NCBI GenBank assembly: GCA_965247455.1
Contig: CBDFHE010000017.1
Span: 310,001-374,000, forward strand
Direction of reading: 5' to 3'
Length of the DNA: 64,000 bases
Origin: JACZYA01 sp965247455
Lineage (GTDB): Bacteria; Acidobacteriota; Terriglobia; Acidiferrales; 2-02-FULL-67-57
Within the stretch, counting starts at the first letter, position 1, and the number at the start of each line of letters is the position of its first letter. Below are positions 1 to 9,419 of the stretch, piece after piece. Both the position numbers and the translations under genes were made by a program. The notes under the pieces were generated by a model that made no database searches, was not told where the DNA came from, and saw only the letters and a list, made by a program, of their open reading frames with translations.

Positions 1-511
1 AGATGAGTGCGGGATTGACCACCACCACTTCCAGTCCGCGCTCGACCGCTTTCAGCGCTTCGCGCTCGCCCAGGTATTTGGTGGTGGAGTAGTAAATGTC
101 GTAGGGGCCCCAGTTCCAGCGAGTCTCTTCGTCGGCGGGCTGGCTGTCGGTGCGGAAGCCGATGGCGACAATCGAGCTGGTGTGGACTACGCGGCGAACG
201 CCGCTGCGCAGGGCCGCCTCCACCACAAAGCGCGCGCCCTCGACGTTCACCTGATGCTGCCGCACGCGCCGGGGACGCCAGTAGCTGATCAAGCCGGCGA
301 CGTGGTAGATGCCTTCCACGCCTTTGCTGGCCGCCAACACCGAGTCGTAGTCGGTGAGGTTGCCTTCGACGATTTCGACCGGCAGTCCCTCTAGCAGCGT
401 CAGCGGAGTTTTGCGGCGCTTGAGGATGCGGACCTGGTCGCCGCGCTTAACGAGGTGGTGCACGAGGTTCGCGCCCAGAAACCCGGTCGCGCCCGTCACC
501 AGGACTTTCAT
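1..511 (-). CDS. NAD-dependent epimerase/dehydratase, 3' end outside window
   Basis: The gene reads leftward from ATG at 511 and leaves the window; about 170 N-terminal residues are visible. It shows the dinucleotide-binding motif GATGFLG (residues 7-13), a T-S-S stretch at 111-113 and the catalytic Y-x-x-x-K as YSTTK (141-145), which mark the extended short-chain dehydrogenase/reductase fold. The closest group by eye is the dihydroflavonol-4-reductase/HpnA-like branch that acts on sugars or terpenoid-linked sugars; the substrate cannot be told. It lies 90 bases downstream of ffh on the same strand, with an inverted repeat in the gap, so co-transcription is uncertain. Confidence 0.85.
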   Translation of the reverse strand, partial: MKVLVTGATGFLGANLVHHLVKRGDQVRILKRRKTPLTLLEGLPVEIVEGNLTDYDSVLAASKGVEGIYHVAGLISYWRPRRVRQHQVNVEGARFVVEAALRSGVRRVVHTSSIVAIGFRTDSQPADEETRWNWGPYDIYYSTTKYLGEREALKAVERGLEVVVVNPALI

Positions 512-531
512 TTATGCAGTCTCCGTTTTTC

Positions 532-600
532 CTCTGCGTCCTCGGCGCCTCTGCGGTATTTTGCTCTTGAACTCACCGCAGAGGCACAGAGAGCGCCGAG
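532..600. repeat. Inverted pair of a dispersed ACCGCAGAG repeat
   Basis: Two copies of a purine-rich repeat face each other between ffh and the epimerase gene. One reads ACCGCAGAGGCACAGAG on the + strand (574-590). The other reads ACCGCAGAGGCGCCGAGG on the - strand (about 557-540). The same family appears in frame inside the archease gene (15866-15895). The pair can fold into an imperfect hairpin and might end ffh transcription, but there is no clean U-tract. Confidence 0.6.
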
Positions 601-601
601 A

Positions 602-1942
<1,341 letters not shown>

Positions 1943-2063
1943 GAGCTTTCCTTATACAAGAAGAAGCAGACGGTATTAGGCGTTTGCGCCTACGATTAGG
2001 GCAGCGACGTGCTGTGTCACTTCTCTCATCTGTGGGACAGGAATTACAGCATAGTCCGTAACC

Positions 2064-3173
2064 TCACCCGAGATTCATGTCAGGGTATCTTTGTGCTGCG
2101 AAATTCACTGCTCCATCGGAGAGATGTTTGAGTACATCCGTTGCATTCTCATAAACCTTGCGGATGTCATCAGTCGATGCTTGAAGGAGTTCCTCAACAC
2201 TTGTGCGCTGCACTGAATGAAAGATGTGTTGCCAATCGGAGTCGAGAGCGTCCAAAGCAACATAGGTTGAAGCGAAACGCGCTCCCGTCAAAGCCCAGGC
2301 AACATTCCTGATCAAGATAGAAAGTAGTCTTCTAGGATCGGACAAATGTGAACCTTGGCTAGTTCTTGTCTTGAACTTTTTAATCCCTTTGCGATTTGTG
2401 ATGCAAACTTCCCAGCGCTCTCTAGCTGAATGGCAAACAGGAGGTAACTTTATAAGGTCAGAGACATTGGGTCCGTATTCAGGATAAATCCTAGCATAGT
2501 GTGCAAAGTTAGAATAACCTAGCAAGGAATGTCTCTGGTAGTAGTGAGTCCCCTCCTCCTTGATTTCGACATCAACAGTGCGAGAATCCTCAGGCCTGAA
2601 ATTATAGAAATATTCGGTGTCGTCACCCCAGACGATGCTAAGTCTCAAGCCCTCGAGTAGATTCCTGATCCTGCGCTTTACGCCAGATGCAGTTTCATTC
2701 TTGACAATAACCATTACATCGAGGTCCGCGTCATAGGTCTTCCTAAGCTCGGCTGTGGCCACTCCGATAGTTTGTGCTCCAGAAGTCCCGAACAGCCCGA
2801 CATGCAGAACGTCGTCATCATCTTCCGCCCAGCGTAAGAGAGCGTTACGAGTCGAGCTAGTGAAGTCGTACATGCTTCTGTTCTTGGAACGCTGGTATTC
2901 TTTGAAATCACGAACCCCATCTACGCCCCGATGGTACTCCTTGAGCTTCCTAAAGTAATGGCTCAACAGTTCAAAAGCCCATTTGTTGCGCAACCTAATA
3001 GCAAAGTTGTCGCGCTTTCCGTTTTCAACCGTATCCAACCCGATGAGACAATCGTATTTACCTTTTGCATCTCTGTAGAGAAGCATGTTTAACCTGGGTA
3101 TGACTGACCAAACCAGAGGTGGCAGAACTGGAATTGTTTTTGGTGTAAATGCAACCGCAGTAACTCTGGCATC
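2064..3173 (-). pseudogene. 3' part of IS-split membrane nucleotidyltransferase gene
   Basis: C-terminal 369 residues of a gene cut by the IS630 element at 3176-4324. Removing 1151 bases (element plus one TA) joins it in frame to the piece at 4325-4735, giving a protein of about 506 residues. The first part of this piece resembles a degenerate phospholipase-D-like sensory domain (RLNMLLYRD, DCLIGL). A polymerase-beta-type nucleotidyltransferase core follows: GLFGTSG, then the acidic pair DADLDVMV, then a third acidic residue in TVDVEIKE. All three catalytic acids therefore look intact. The region is AT-rich compared with its neighbours, which suggests transfer. Product and substrate are unknown. 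A fresh start within IS sequence could still express this half. Confidence 0.7.
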
Positions 3174-4261
3174 TAGTGTACTGTCCCGGAAATATATGAG
3201 CAAAGTCGTTCGACCTTAGCGAGGATGGATTCGGCCGTGGCGGTCCAGACGAAAGGACTGGTGTTGGCGTTGTAATGTTCGACGAAGCGCTCGATGTTAC
3301 GGACGAGAGCCTTGACGCTGGAGAAGGAACCTCGGCGAATGGCCTTCTGGGTAATGATGCCGAACCAGCGTTCGACTTGGTTGAGCCAGGACGCATAGGT
3401 TGGGGTGAAATGAACGTGGTAGCGGGGACGCCGAGCGAGCCAAGCGCGGACTTTGGGATGTTTGTGAGTAGCGTAGTTATCGACGATGAGATGGACGTCG
3501 AGGTTGTGCGGCACACTGCCGTCGATCTGACGCAGGAAAGTGAGGAACTCCTGATGACGGTGTCGCGGTTTACAGCGGGTGATGACTCTCCCGGTGGCCA
3601 CATCGAGAGCCGCGAACAGAGTGGTCGTGCCGTGACGTTTGTAATCATGGGTGACGCCTTCGACGTAGCCGAGGCCCATGGGGAGAACGGGCTGAGTTCG
3701 CTGAAGAGCTTGAACCTGGGTCTTCTCATCGACCGAGAGCACCACGGCGTGGTCCGGGGGATTGAGGTAGAGACCGACGATGTCGCGGACTTTCTCGACG
3801 AAGAACGGGTCGTTGGAAATCTTGAAATGCCGCTGGCGATGCGGCTGGACGCCGAACAGATCGAACCACCGCTGGACCGTGCTCTTTGAGACTCCCGTGT
3901 GTTCCGCCATGGAACGCACGCTCCAGTGCGAACGATCGGGAGGTTCGGTTTGCAGGGCCGTGTTGATGACTTCCGCAACACGTTCATCCTCATGCGTGCG
4001 GGGGCGTCCGGGACGCAGTTCATCGTGTAGTCCGGGGATTCCATGTTCACGATAGCGCTTTCGCCACTTGCCCACGGTCGTATTGGTGACACCCAGACGC
4101 CGGGCCACGGTAGAGCCGGGAACGCCTTCGGCGCAGGCCAGCACAATCTGGGCCCTCAGCACCAGACTATGCGGCAAGGTTCGGGAGCGGGCGAGGCTCC
4201 CCAGTTCCGATTCCTCACTCTCACTGAGAGTGAGGGGAGTAACGGGGCGACCGCGTGGCAT
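3173..4261 (-). CDS. IS630-family transposase, copy 1
   Basis: DDE transposase of 362 residues. It has an N-terminal helix-turn-helix region (TVARRLGVTNTTVGKWRKRY) and a C-terminal catalytic domain with the acids in LSVDEKTQ, LIVDNYATH and LNQVERWF. ATG at 4261 is chosen because GGAGG at 4273-4269 sits 7 bases upstream; the ATG at 4267 is too close. The last codons lie inside the terminal repeat. The TAG stop (3175-3173) is not in the element: it is supplied by the CTAG target. That arrangement is known from IS870 of the same family. The protein is identical to that of copy 2. Confidence 0.95.
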   Translation of the reverse strand: MPRGRPVTPLTLSESEESELGSLARSRTLPHSLVLRAQIVLACAEGVPGSTVARRLGVTNTTVGKWRKRYREHGIPGLHDELRPGRPRTHEDERVAEVINTALQTEPPDRSHWSVRSMAEHTGVSKSTVQRWFDLFGVQPHRQRHFKISNDPFFVEKVRDIVGLYLNPPDHAVVLSVDEKTQVQALQRTQPVLPMGLGYVEGVTHDYKRHGTTTLFAALDVATGRVITRCKPRHRHQEFLTFLRQIDGSVPHNLDVHLIVDNYATHKHPKVRAWLARRPRYHVHFTPTYASWLNQVERWFGIITQKAIRRGSFSSVKALVRNIERFVEHYNANTSPFVWTATAESILAKVERLCSYISGTVH

Positions 4262-4324
4262 GGGCATACCTCCAGAGGCCAAAGGTTGCCCATTAATATA
4301 TCGCTTATTTCCGGGACAGTACAC
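3176..4324 (-). mobile_element. IS630-family insertion sequence, copy 1
   Basis: A 1149-bp element with 19-bp perfect terminal inverted repeats (GTGTACTGTCCCGGAAATA at each end, read inward). It is flanked by TA duplications at 3174-3175 and 4325-4326, so the rebuilt target is CTAG. It holds one transposase gene and interrupts an accessory gene. Copy 2 at 38275-39423 has the same length and the same transposase protein in the opposite orientation, also at CTAG. This points to very recent transposition. TA duplication and preference for CTAG are known for the IS630 family. Confidence 0.95.
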
Positions 4325-4735
4325 TAGCTGCTCACTCATATTTTTCAGGACGTTGTACAGCGCATCTTGGTTGTCGGTGACAATCACTCGTTCATATTCC
4401 AAGTCGCGTTCAACCCTCTTTAGATATTTTTTGGCAAAATCATCCTCGGGGAGCATGCTGTGTGGTTTTATGCTCGTTGCTACCAACTTCCCCCCTCTGT
4501 TACGGGCCTTATCATAAATTTCTTCAGCCGTTTCTCGTGCCTTTTCATTGGATCTGAGAAGTTTCGGAAACCTTTGACGTACCCAGATAGTTACTCCCCA
4601 CGCAGCAAACCCACATGCGATCCCAAATAGTGCCATTGAAGCGAAAAAACCAAACCATGAGCTTTTATCTGCCTGAATTCCTACTCCTGCGAGGATGAGG
4701 CTTATTACTATTTGGATTGAGTATAGCTTGGTCAT
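4325..4735 (-). pseudogene. 5' part of IS-split membrane nucleotidyltransferase gene
   Basis: N-terminal 137 residues of the gene that continues at 2064-3173. Two membrane helices come first (LYSIQIVISLILAGVGI and a second segment rich in Phe, Ala and Gly ending before WVRQRF). A cytoplasmic helical stretch and the start of a soluble domain (GGKLVATSIKPH) follow. ATG at 4735 is preferred because the first helix starts right after it; a TTG at 4771 would add 12 polar residues. As it stands, reading runs on from this piece into the IS and through the transposase, so a fusion of membrane anchor plus transposase could be made. Upstream, 4736-4942 shows no gene. Confidence 0.65.
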
Positions 4736-4942
4736 GTTAGTTCGGTTTTCCACATGGCATTTGGTCGCCAATTAGTCAGAAGGTTAGCCTTTTCGGTAAA
4801 TTCTACCATAATCTACTATGTTTTGGTGTTGCTAGCCAACCGGCGGGGCACTTGAAAAGCAGAGGAACCAGTTGAACAGTGGAGAGTTGGGGAGTGTCCT
4901 TGATTTAGTGAGAACGAGAATCTGGCTAGCTCAAAGCGAGCC

Positions 4943-5728
4943 CTACGAGAACATTATGCGCTGGATGCGGGTGCTGCGGCCGGTGGACTCGTCGATGCCG
5001 AGGGTGACGCCGCAGAGGCGGACGTCCCCCGTGCCGACCTCCAATCGTTCGTGCAGGCCGGTGAGGAAGCGTTCGAGCACGGCCTGCTTGTCGTTGCCAA
5101 TGACGGAATCGTAGGGGCCGGTCATGCCGACGTCGGTAATGAAAGCGGTACCACCGGGCAGGATTCTTTCGTCGGCGGTGGGGACGTGGGTGTGGGTGCC
5201 GATGACGGCGGAGACGCGCCCATCGAGGTAGCGGCCCAGCGCCTGCTTCTCCGAGGTGGCTTCGCCGTGGGCGTCCACCAGGATGACGTTGACCTCGGGC
5301 GGGAGGCTTTCCAGCAAGCGGTCGGCGGTGCGGAAGGGGCAATCGATGGCGGGCATGTAGACGCGGCCCTGGATGTTCAGCACCGCGTAGGGGACGCCGC
5401 TGCCGGTCTTGCCGAGATAGACCCCGCTGCCGGGGTTAGTGCCGGGGTAGTTGGCCGGGCGGAGCAGGCGGCCCCGGGCAGCGCCTTGCTCAAAGAAAGG
5501 GAGGATTTCCTTGCGGTCGAAGATGTGGTTGCCGCCGGTGAGGACGTCAATACCGGCGTGGAGCAGCTCCTGCACCAGCGGGGGCGTGATGCCGTAGCCG
5601 GCGGCGGCGTTCTCGCCGTTGGCGATGACGAGGTCGGCGGCGCGCTCGGCGGCGAGCTGCTTCGCCTGCTCGCGCACGATGCGGCGGCCCGGGCTGCCGA
5701 AAACGTCACCGATAAAAAGAATGTTCAT
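4943..5728 (-). CDS. ymdB: YmdB-family metallophosphoesterase
   Basis: 261 residues, usual for the TIGR00282/YmdB family, a binuclear metal phosphodiesterase. The B. subtilis member hydrolyses 2',3'-cyclic nucleotides and affects biofilm and motility decisions. Metal-binding motifs appear in order: GDVFGSPG at the N-terminus, NGEN, GGNHIFD, DAHGE and GTHTHVPTAD near the C-terminus. In many bacteria ymdB follows rny (RNase Y) in the zapA neighbourhood. Here rny is absent from the window and a 6S RNA gene lies between zapA and ymdB. The function is well supported by motifs, but the physiological role in this organism is not known. Confidence 0.93.
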   Translation of the reverse strand: MNILFIGDVFGSPGRRIVREQAKQLAAERAADLVIANGENAAAGYGITPPLVQELLHAGIDVLTGGNHIFDRKEILPFFEQGAARGRLLRPANYPGTNPGSGVYLGKTGSGVPYAVLNIQGRVYMPAIDCPFRTADRLLESLPPEVNVILVDAHGEATSEKQALGRYLDGRVSAVIGTHTHVPTADERILPGGTAFITDVGMTGPYDSVIGNDKQAVLERFLTGLHERLEVGTGDVRLCGVTLGIDESTGRSTRIQRIMFS

Positions 5729-5799
5729 GGCGAACCGGGGAGTGTAACACAGGGAAGTTTCCGCGTGGCCGGGGCCGCTGGCATCATTGGCAAGAAAAA

Positions 5800-5997
5800 T
5801 GAACTACGTCCGCGGGCGCCGTGGGACACTCGACAAGCCTGAACCCTCGGTTCAGGTGGGTGTTCTGCGCGCGCCTTCAGGCTTTCCCGATCCCGCAGGA
5901 TCGGGCCATGCTCACCGGCGCGCGACGTGAACCCCCATTCTCTAAGTGTTGGCTCAGTTTATCCTCGTGCCCTCACCTGCGTCGCAGGCGTAGTTCA
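5800..5997 (-). ncRNA. ssrS: 6S RNA, regulator of sigma70 RNA polymerase
   Basis: About 198 nt. The ends pair as TGAACTACG with CGTAGTTCA, forming the closing stem. Internal landmarks match the E. coli 6S RNA in order: GGTGAGCATG (5916-5907), a GC hairpin, an AAGCCTGAA stretch, then the CCTGAACCGAGGGTTCAGG arm (5856-5838) that mirrors CCTTGAACCAAGGGTTCAAGG. Gene position agrees too: ssrS lies next to zapA in many bacteria. 6S RNA mimics an open promoter and binds the housekeeping holoenzyme in stationary phase. Ends are inferred from the stem and from the promoter at 6005-6035. Confidence 0.85.
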
Positions 5998-6004
5998 CAC
6001 TAGA

Positions 6005-6035
6005 ATTGTAGCCCCGCCATCGTGGCAGTCGTCAA
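6005..6035 (-). promoter_or_regulatory. Sigma70-type promoter for 6S RNA
   Basis: TTGACG (6035-6030) and TACAAT (6010-6005) are separated by 19 bases on the - strand. Seven bases after the -10 box lies position 5998-5997, exactly where the closing stem of the 6S RNA begins. The spacer is slightly long, but both hexamers are one change from consensus. Confidence 0.65.
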
Positions 6036-6069
6036 TAGGAAAAAAGGCGAAGAGAGAAGAGGCGCCGAT

Positions 6070-6426
6070 TCAGACGAATTTGGCCGACTGCTTGCTGCTG
6101 CCGTGGCCAGCTTCTGCCAGCGCGGCATCGAGCTGGCGGTTGCACGCCGCCAGCCGCTGCGCCAGTTTGCGGGGGAGCTTTTCGGAGGGCGGAACCGGTT
6201 CGGCTCCGGGTTTCGGCAGCGTTTCCTGTTTGGCTTGCTGGAGCTCGTCGGCAAGGTTGAGGGCGGCCAGCACGGCCAGGCTGCGGACGTCGCTGGTCCC
6301 GGTCTGGTCGGCCAGCGCGCGCATCTTCTGGTCCACCAGCGTAGCGAGCTGCTCGACGTAGGTGGGGTCGAGAGCGCCGCGAATGCGGTAGCTTTCTCCG
6401 TAGATCTTCAGTTCGATATCGTCCAT
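6070..6426 (-). CDS. zapA: Cell division protein ZapA
   Basis: 118 residues. ZapA binds FtsZ and bundles its filaments at midcell. The N-terminal half shows the family pattern: a short beta-hairpin (DIELKIYGESYRI), then YVEQLATLVDQKMRAL and a long helix with SLAVLAALNLADELQQA. The C-terminal tail is longer than usual and rich in Pro, Ala and Lys. It lies 22 bases downstream of a small coiled-coil gene and directly upstream of the 6S RNA, an arrangement seen in many bacteria. Family assignment is firm; function is inherited from the family. Confidence 0.9.
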   Translation of the reverse strand: MDDIELKIYGESYRIRGALDPTYVEQLATLVDQKMRALADQTGTSDVRSLAVLAALNLADELQQAKQETLPKPGAEPVPPSEKLPRKLAQRLAACNRQLDAALAEAGHGSSKQSAKFV

Positions 6427-6448
6427 TGGTTTTCCTTTCGTGGGCGAG

Positions 6449-6724
6449 TCACGAAGATGATTTTTTCTCCAGGGTTTCGATCTGGGCGAGGAGTTGTTCG
6501 ATGCGGCCGCGCACTTTTTCGCGCTCGGCCTGGTGGTCGAGCAGTTGGGATTCCAGCTCGCGGATGGTCCCGGCGCGATAGCGGAGAGCGGTGCGCAACT
6601 TCTCCGTTTCGCCGCGGGCGGAGTTGCGCTCGGCGCGCAGCGATTGCATGCGCTCCACCGCTTGGTGCAGCTTGGCCTCCAGCGCTTCCAGTTCGCGCAG
6701 GGCTTCGTGCGCGGGGTCGTCCAT
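6449..6724 (-). CDS. ZapB-like coiled-coil protein
   Basis: 91 residues that are almost entirely one predicted coiled coil, with heptad-spaced Leu (LRELEALEAKLHQAVERM through IEQLLAQIETLEKK) and many Glu and Arg. Size, composition and position between pheT and zapA fit ZapB-like division factors, which contact ZapA at the Z-ring. Coiled coils carry little family signal, so this is mainly a call from context. It ends in a run of Ser just before zapA, suggesting the two are translated together. Confidence 0.6.
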   Translation of the reverse strand: MDDPAHEALRELEALEAKLHQAVERMQSLRAERNSARGETEKLRTALRYRAGTIRELESQLLDHQAEREKVRGRIEQLLAQIETLEKKSSS

Positions 6725-6756
6725 CTCGCCTCCCGGACGACAGTAATCCTCGGCGG

Positions 6757-8808
6757 TTAAGTGCGCAAGGTGGCGCCGAGCTCGGCTGCGAGCGCAGCCA
6801 CGATGCGGTCGGTGAACCGGCGCACCTGTTCCTCCGCCAGGGTTTGCTCGGAACTCTGAAAGATGGCGCGCACCAGCAGGCTGTACTTATCTTGCGGGAG
6901 CGGCTGGCCGCGGAAGCGGTCCACGGCAGCCACCGAAACCAGCTCAGGAATCTGCAACTGCTCGATCACCTGCCGGACGGCGCCGAAGCTGGTGCCGGGG
7001 TCGAGCACCAGAGAGAAGTCGCGCTCGACCGCCGGGAAGGGGGAGAGCGGCTGGTAGCGGCGCGCGCGCAGGCCGGCGGCGTAGAGCGCTTCCAGGTCGA
7101 GCTCGGCCAGGTAGGCGGGCTGGCGCAGCTTGAAGGCGGCGGCCACGGGCGCGGCCAGTTGGCCGAGCACGCCCAAGGGTTTCTCGCTTGCAAAGACGGC
7201 GGCGCGGTGGGCGGGGTGGAAGCAGGCGGCGTCACACGTCTGAAACCGCAACCGGTCGAGCGCGAAGGGTTCGAGCGCCGCTTCGAGCGCGCCCTTGAGA
7301 GCGAAGAAGTCATAAGGCTGGCCGGGCTCGTACACGCTCTTGGTGCGCAGTTGGCCGGTGGCGGCCAGGGTGAGCACGCGACGCTCGCGGAAGCGGCCGC
7401 CTTCAACAGCATAGGTCTTGCCAATCTCATAGAAGCGAACGTCGCGCTGCCCGCGGTTAACGTTGCGGGCCACGGTTTTGGCCAGGCTGAGCAGGCCGGT
7501 GGGGCGGAGGACGGACGCTTCCTGCGAGAGCGGCTTGGAGATGCGAGCCAACTCCTGGCCGGGGGCGAGGAATTTTTCCGCTTCGGTGGGATCGACGGGT
7601 GAGAAGTTGACGGCTTCATCGAAGCCCAACCCTTCCAAGCGCTGGCGCAGCGCTTCTTCCGCCCGAGCGTGCGGCTGGCGTGCCACCGGCTGGCGCGCCG
7701 CCGGCAGGCGGGCGGGGAACTTGTCGTAGCCGTGGTGGCGGGCGATTTCTTCGATCAGGTCAATCTCGCGGGTGACGTCACGGCGCCAGGGAGGAACGGT
7801 AACGCTCCACTGGTCGGCGGCTTCGCGCCGGCAGGTGAAGCCGAGGGCGGCGAGGATGCGCTCGGTGGCCTGGTCGGGCACGGGCGCGCCCAGGATGCGC
7901 AGAATTTCCTTGCGGCGCAGGGTGAGTTGCGGGCTTTGCCAGCGGCGGGGGTAGACGTCGATGGCGCCGGCGAGGAGCTCGCCGCCGGCCAGTTCGAGGA
8001 AGAGTTGGGCGCAGCGGCGCGCGGCGCGCAGCGGGGCTTCCACGTCCATGCCGCGCTCGAATCGGTGGCTGGCTTCGGTGCGCAGGCCGAGGTCTTTGGC
8101 GGCGCGGCGGGTGGCGACGGGCTCGAACCAGGCCGATTCGAGCAGGACGTTGCGGGTGGAGAAGCTGATCTCGGTGTCGGCGCCGCCCATGATGCCGGCC
8201 AGCGCGACGGGGCGGCTGGCGTCGGCGATGACGAGGTGGTGCGGCTTGAGCGCGCGCTCGACGCCGTCGAGCGTGGTGAGTTTTTCGCCCGGTTGGGCGC
8301 GGCGGACGATGATGCGGCGGTTGCCAAGCATGTCGAGGTCGAAGGCGTGGGTGGGGTGGCCGAGTTCGAGCAGGACGTAGTTGGTGACGTCCACGATGTT
8401 GTTGATGGAGGCGACGCCGCAGGTTTCCAGGCGCTGCCGCAACCAGTCGGGCGAAGGCTGGACCTTGACGTTGCGCAGGACGAGCGCGACGTAGCGATAG
8501 CAGAGATCAGGCTCGGCGATTTCCACTTGGGCGAGCGCGGCGGCGGACTCGTCGGCTTCCGGGGGCGCAGGCTGGATGGGCTTGAGCGGTTGGGAGTAGA
8601 GCGCGGCCACTTCGCGCGCGACGCCGTGGTAGCCGAGCAGGTCGGGGCGGTTGGTGGTGATTTCCAGTTCGATCAGGGTGCCGGCGTTGTTGGGGGCCTC
8701 CTCGACCGCCTCCACCGGAATGCCGACCAGGGCGAGGTCTTCGGTCAGCTTGGCGACCGGGACCTCCATCGCCACGTAGTCTTTTAACCACTCGAGCAGT
8801 ATCTTCAT
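6757..8808 (-). CDS. pheT: Phenylalanine--tRNA ligase beta subunit, short form
   Basis: 683 residues; many bacterial PheT are near 800. After the first 35 residues it passes almost directly to EITTNRPDLLGYHGVAREVAAL, so the usual tRNA-binding OB domain (with its HPNADKL-type motif) is missing. The B3/B4 editing region, the B5 domain and the C-terminal ferredoxin-like anticodon-binding domain (FPAVERDFSLVLD to the end) are present. The subunit pairs with PheS in an alpha2-beta2 enzyme that charges tRNA-Phe. The ATG at 8808 overlaps the stop of the upstream gene as ATGA, suggesting coupled translation. pheS lies one gene upstream. Confidence 0.95.
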   Translation of the reverse strand: MKILLEWLKDYVAMEVPVAKLTEDLALVGIPVEAVEEAPNNAGTLIELEITTNRPDLLGYHGVAREVAALYSQPLKPIQPAPPEADESAAALAQVEIAEPDLCYRYVALVLRNVKVQPSPDWLRQRLETCGVASINNIVDVTNYVLLELGHPTHAFDLDMLGNRRIIVRRAQPGEKLTTLDGVERALKPHHLVIADASRPVALAGIMGGADTEISFSTRNVLLESAWFEPVATRRAAKDLGLRTEASHRFERGMDVEAPLRAARRCAQLFLELAGGELLAGAIDVYPRRWQSPQLTLRRKEILRILGAPVPDQATERILAALGFTCRREAADQWSVTVPPWRRDVTREIDLIEEIARHHGYDKFPARLPAARQPVARQPHARAEEALRQRLEGLGFDEAVNFSPVDPTEAEKFLAPGQELARISKPLSQEASVLRPTGLLSLAKTVARNVNRGQRDVRFYEIGKTYAVEGGRFRERRVLTLAATGQLRTKSVYEPGQPYDFFALKGALEAALEPFALDRLRFQTCDAACFHPAHRAAVFASEKPLGVLGQLAAPVAAAFKLRQPAYLAELDLEALYAAGLRARRYQPLSPFPAVERDFSLVLDPGTSFGAVRQVIEQLQIPELVSVAAVDRFRGQPLPQDKYSLLVRAIFQSSEQTLAEEQVRRFTDRIVAALAAELGATLRT

Positions 8809-9248
8809 GGCTTAGAGCAGCCGGAGTAGTCGAGCACACCGGTGTGCATGGTCATTTTCCATTCCTTGCCACATTTGGAATAGACCTTGCAGACGCGGCC
8901 TTTCCAGTGGTTGTCGTTGCCGGTGGCGTCGCGCCACAGGGTGTCGATGTCCACCACGGCGAAGGCGCCGTCGCCCTCCTGGGAGATTTCGATTTTCTTG
9001 ATTCCCCGCCGGTTGTGGATGAGCTTGTGGGTGGCGAACAGTTCTCGCCAGCCGCGCTTCCAGCGGTCGTGATTGTAGCGCCCCAGCACGAAGACCCAGT
9101 CCATGGGGTCGTGCGAGAGCGGGGTGCGGGGCCAGGGCCAGACCATGTCGGGGTGGAAGATGGTCATCAGCAGGTCAGCGTCCTGCGTGTCCCAGGCGCG
9201 CGTCTCCCGGTAGACGATCTCTTCGATTTCTTTCCTGCTGTCTGTCAT
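8805..9248 (-). CDS. SnoaL-like/NTF2-fold protein between pheS and pheT
   Basis: 147 residues from ATG at 9248 (MTDSRKEIEEIV); an in-frame start at 9263 adds five residues. The pattern is that of the small cone-shaped NTF2/SnoaL fold: an N-terminal helix, then AWDTQDADLLMTIFHPDMVW, then strands with FAVVDIDTLWRD and the final EWKMTMHTGVLDY. Members are enzymes such as polyketide cyclases or steroid isomerases, or plain ligand binders, so no reaction can be named. It interrupts the usual pheS-pheT pair and overlaps pheT by four bases, so it is probably made with the synthetase. Confidence 0.75.
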   Translation of the reverse strand: MTDSRKEIEEIVYRETRAWDTQDADLLMTIFHPDMVWPWPRTPLSHDPMDWVFVLGRYNHDRWKRGWRELFATHKLIHNRRGIKKIEISQEGDGAFAVVDIDTLWRDATGNDNHWKGRVCKVYSKCGKEWKMTMHTGVLDYSGCSKP

Positions 9249-9419
9249 ACACTCCAACCGCAAATGTTAGTGTGCTGCGACCATCGCTTAACGCACGAAC
9301 TGTTGCAGGAAGCGGACACCTGCCTTCGCTAAAGCTTCCCCCTGCGCCGAGGCTTCGGGGGACAAGTTGGCGGGCGGGAGGGATTTATTTTCGCGTCTTC
9401 TTGATTGCGCAAGCATTAC

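Noticed and set aside
3058..4146. 362-residue frame overlapping the IS630 transposase
   Set aside because: It is an alternate frame of the same transposase, Ser/Pro/Arg-rich, and is mirrored at 38453-39550; no start signals.
5821..6361. Small open frames between ymdB and zapA
   Set aside because: They overlap the 6S RNA or are antisense to zapA and show no protein pattern.
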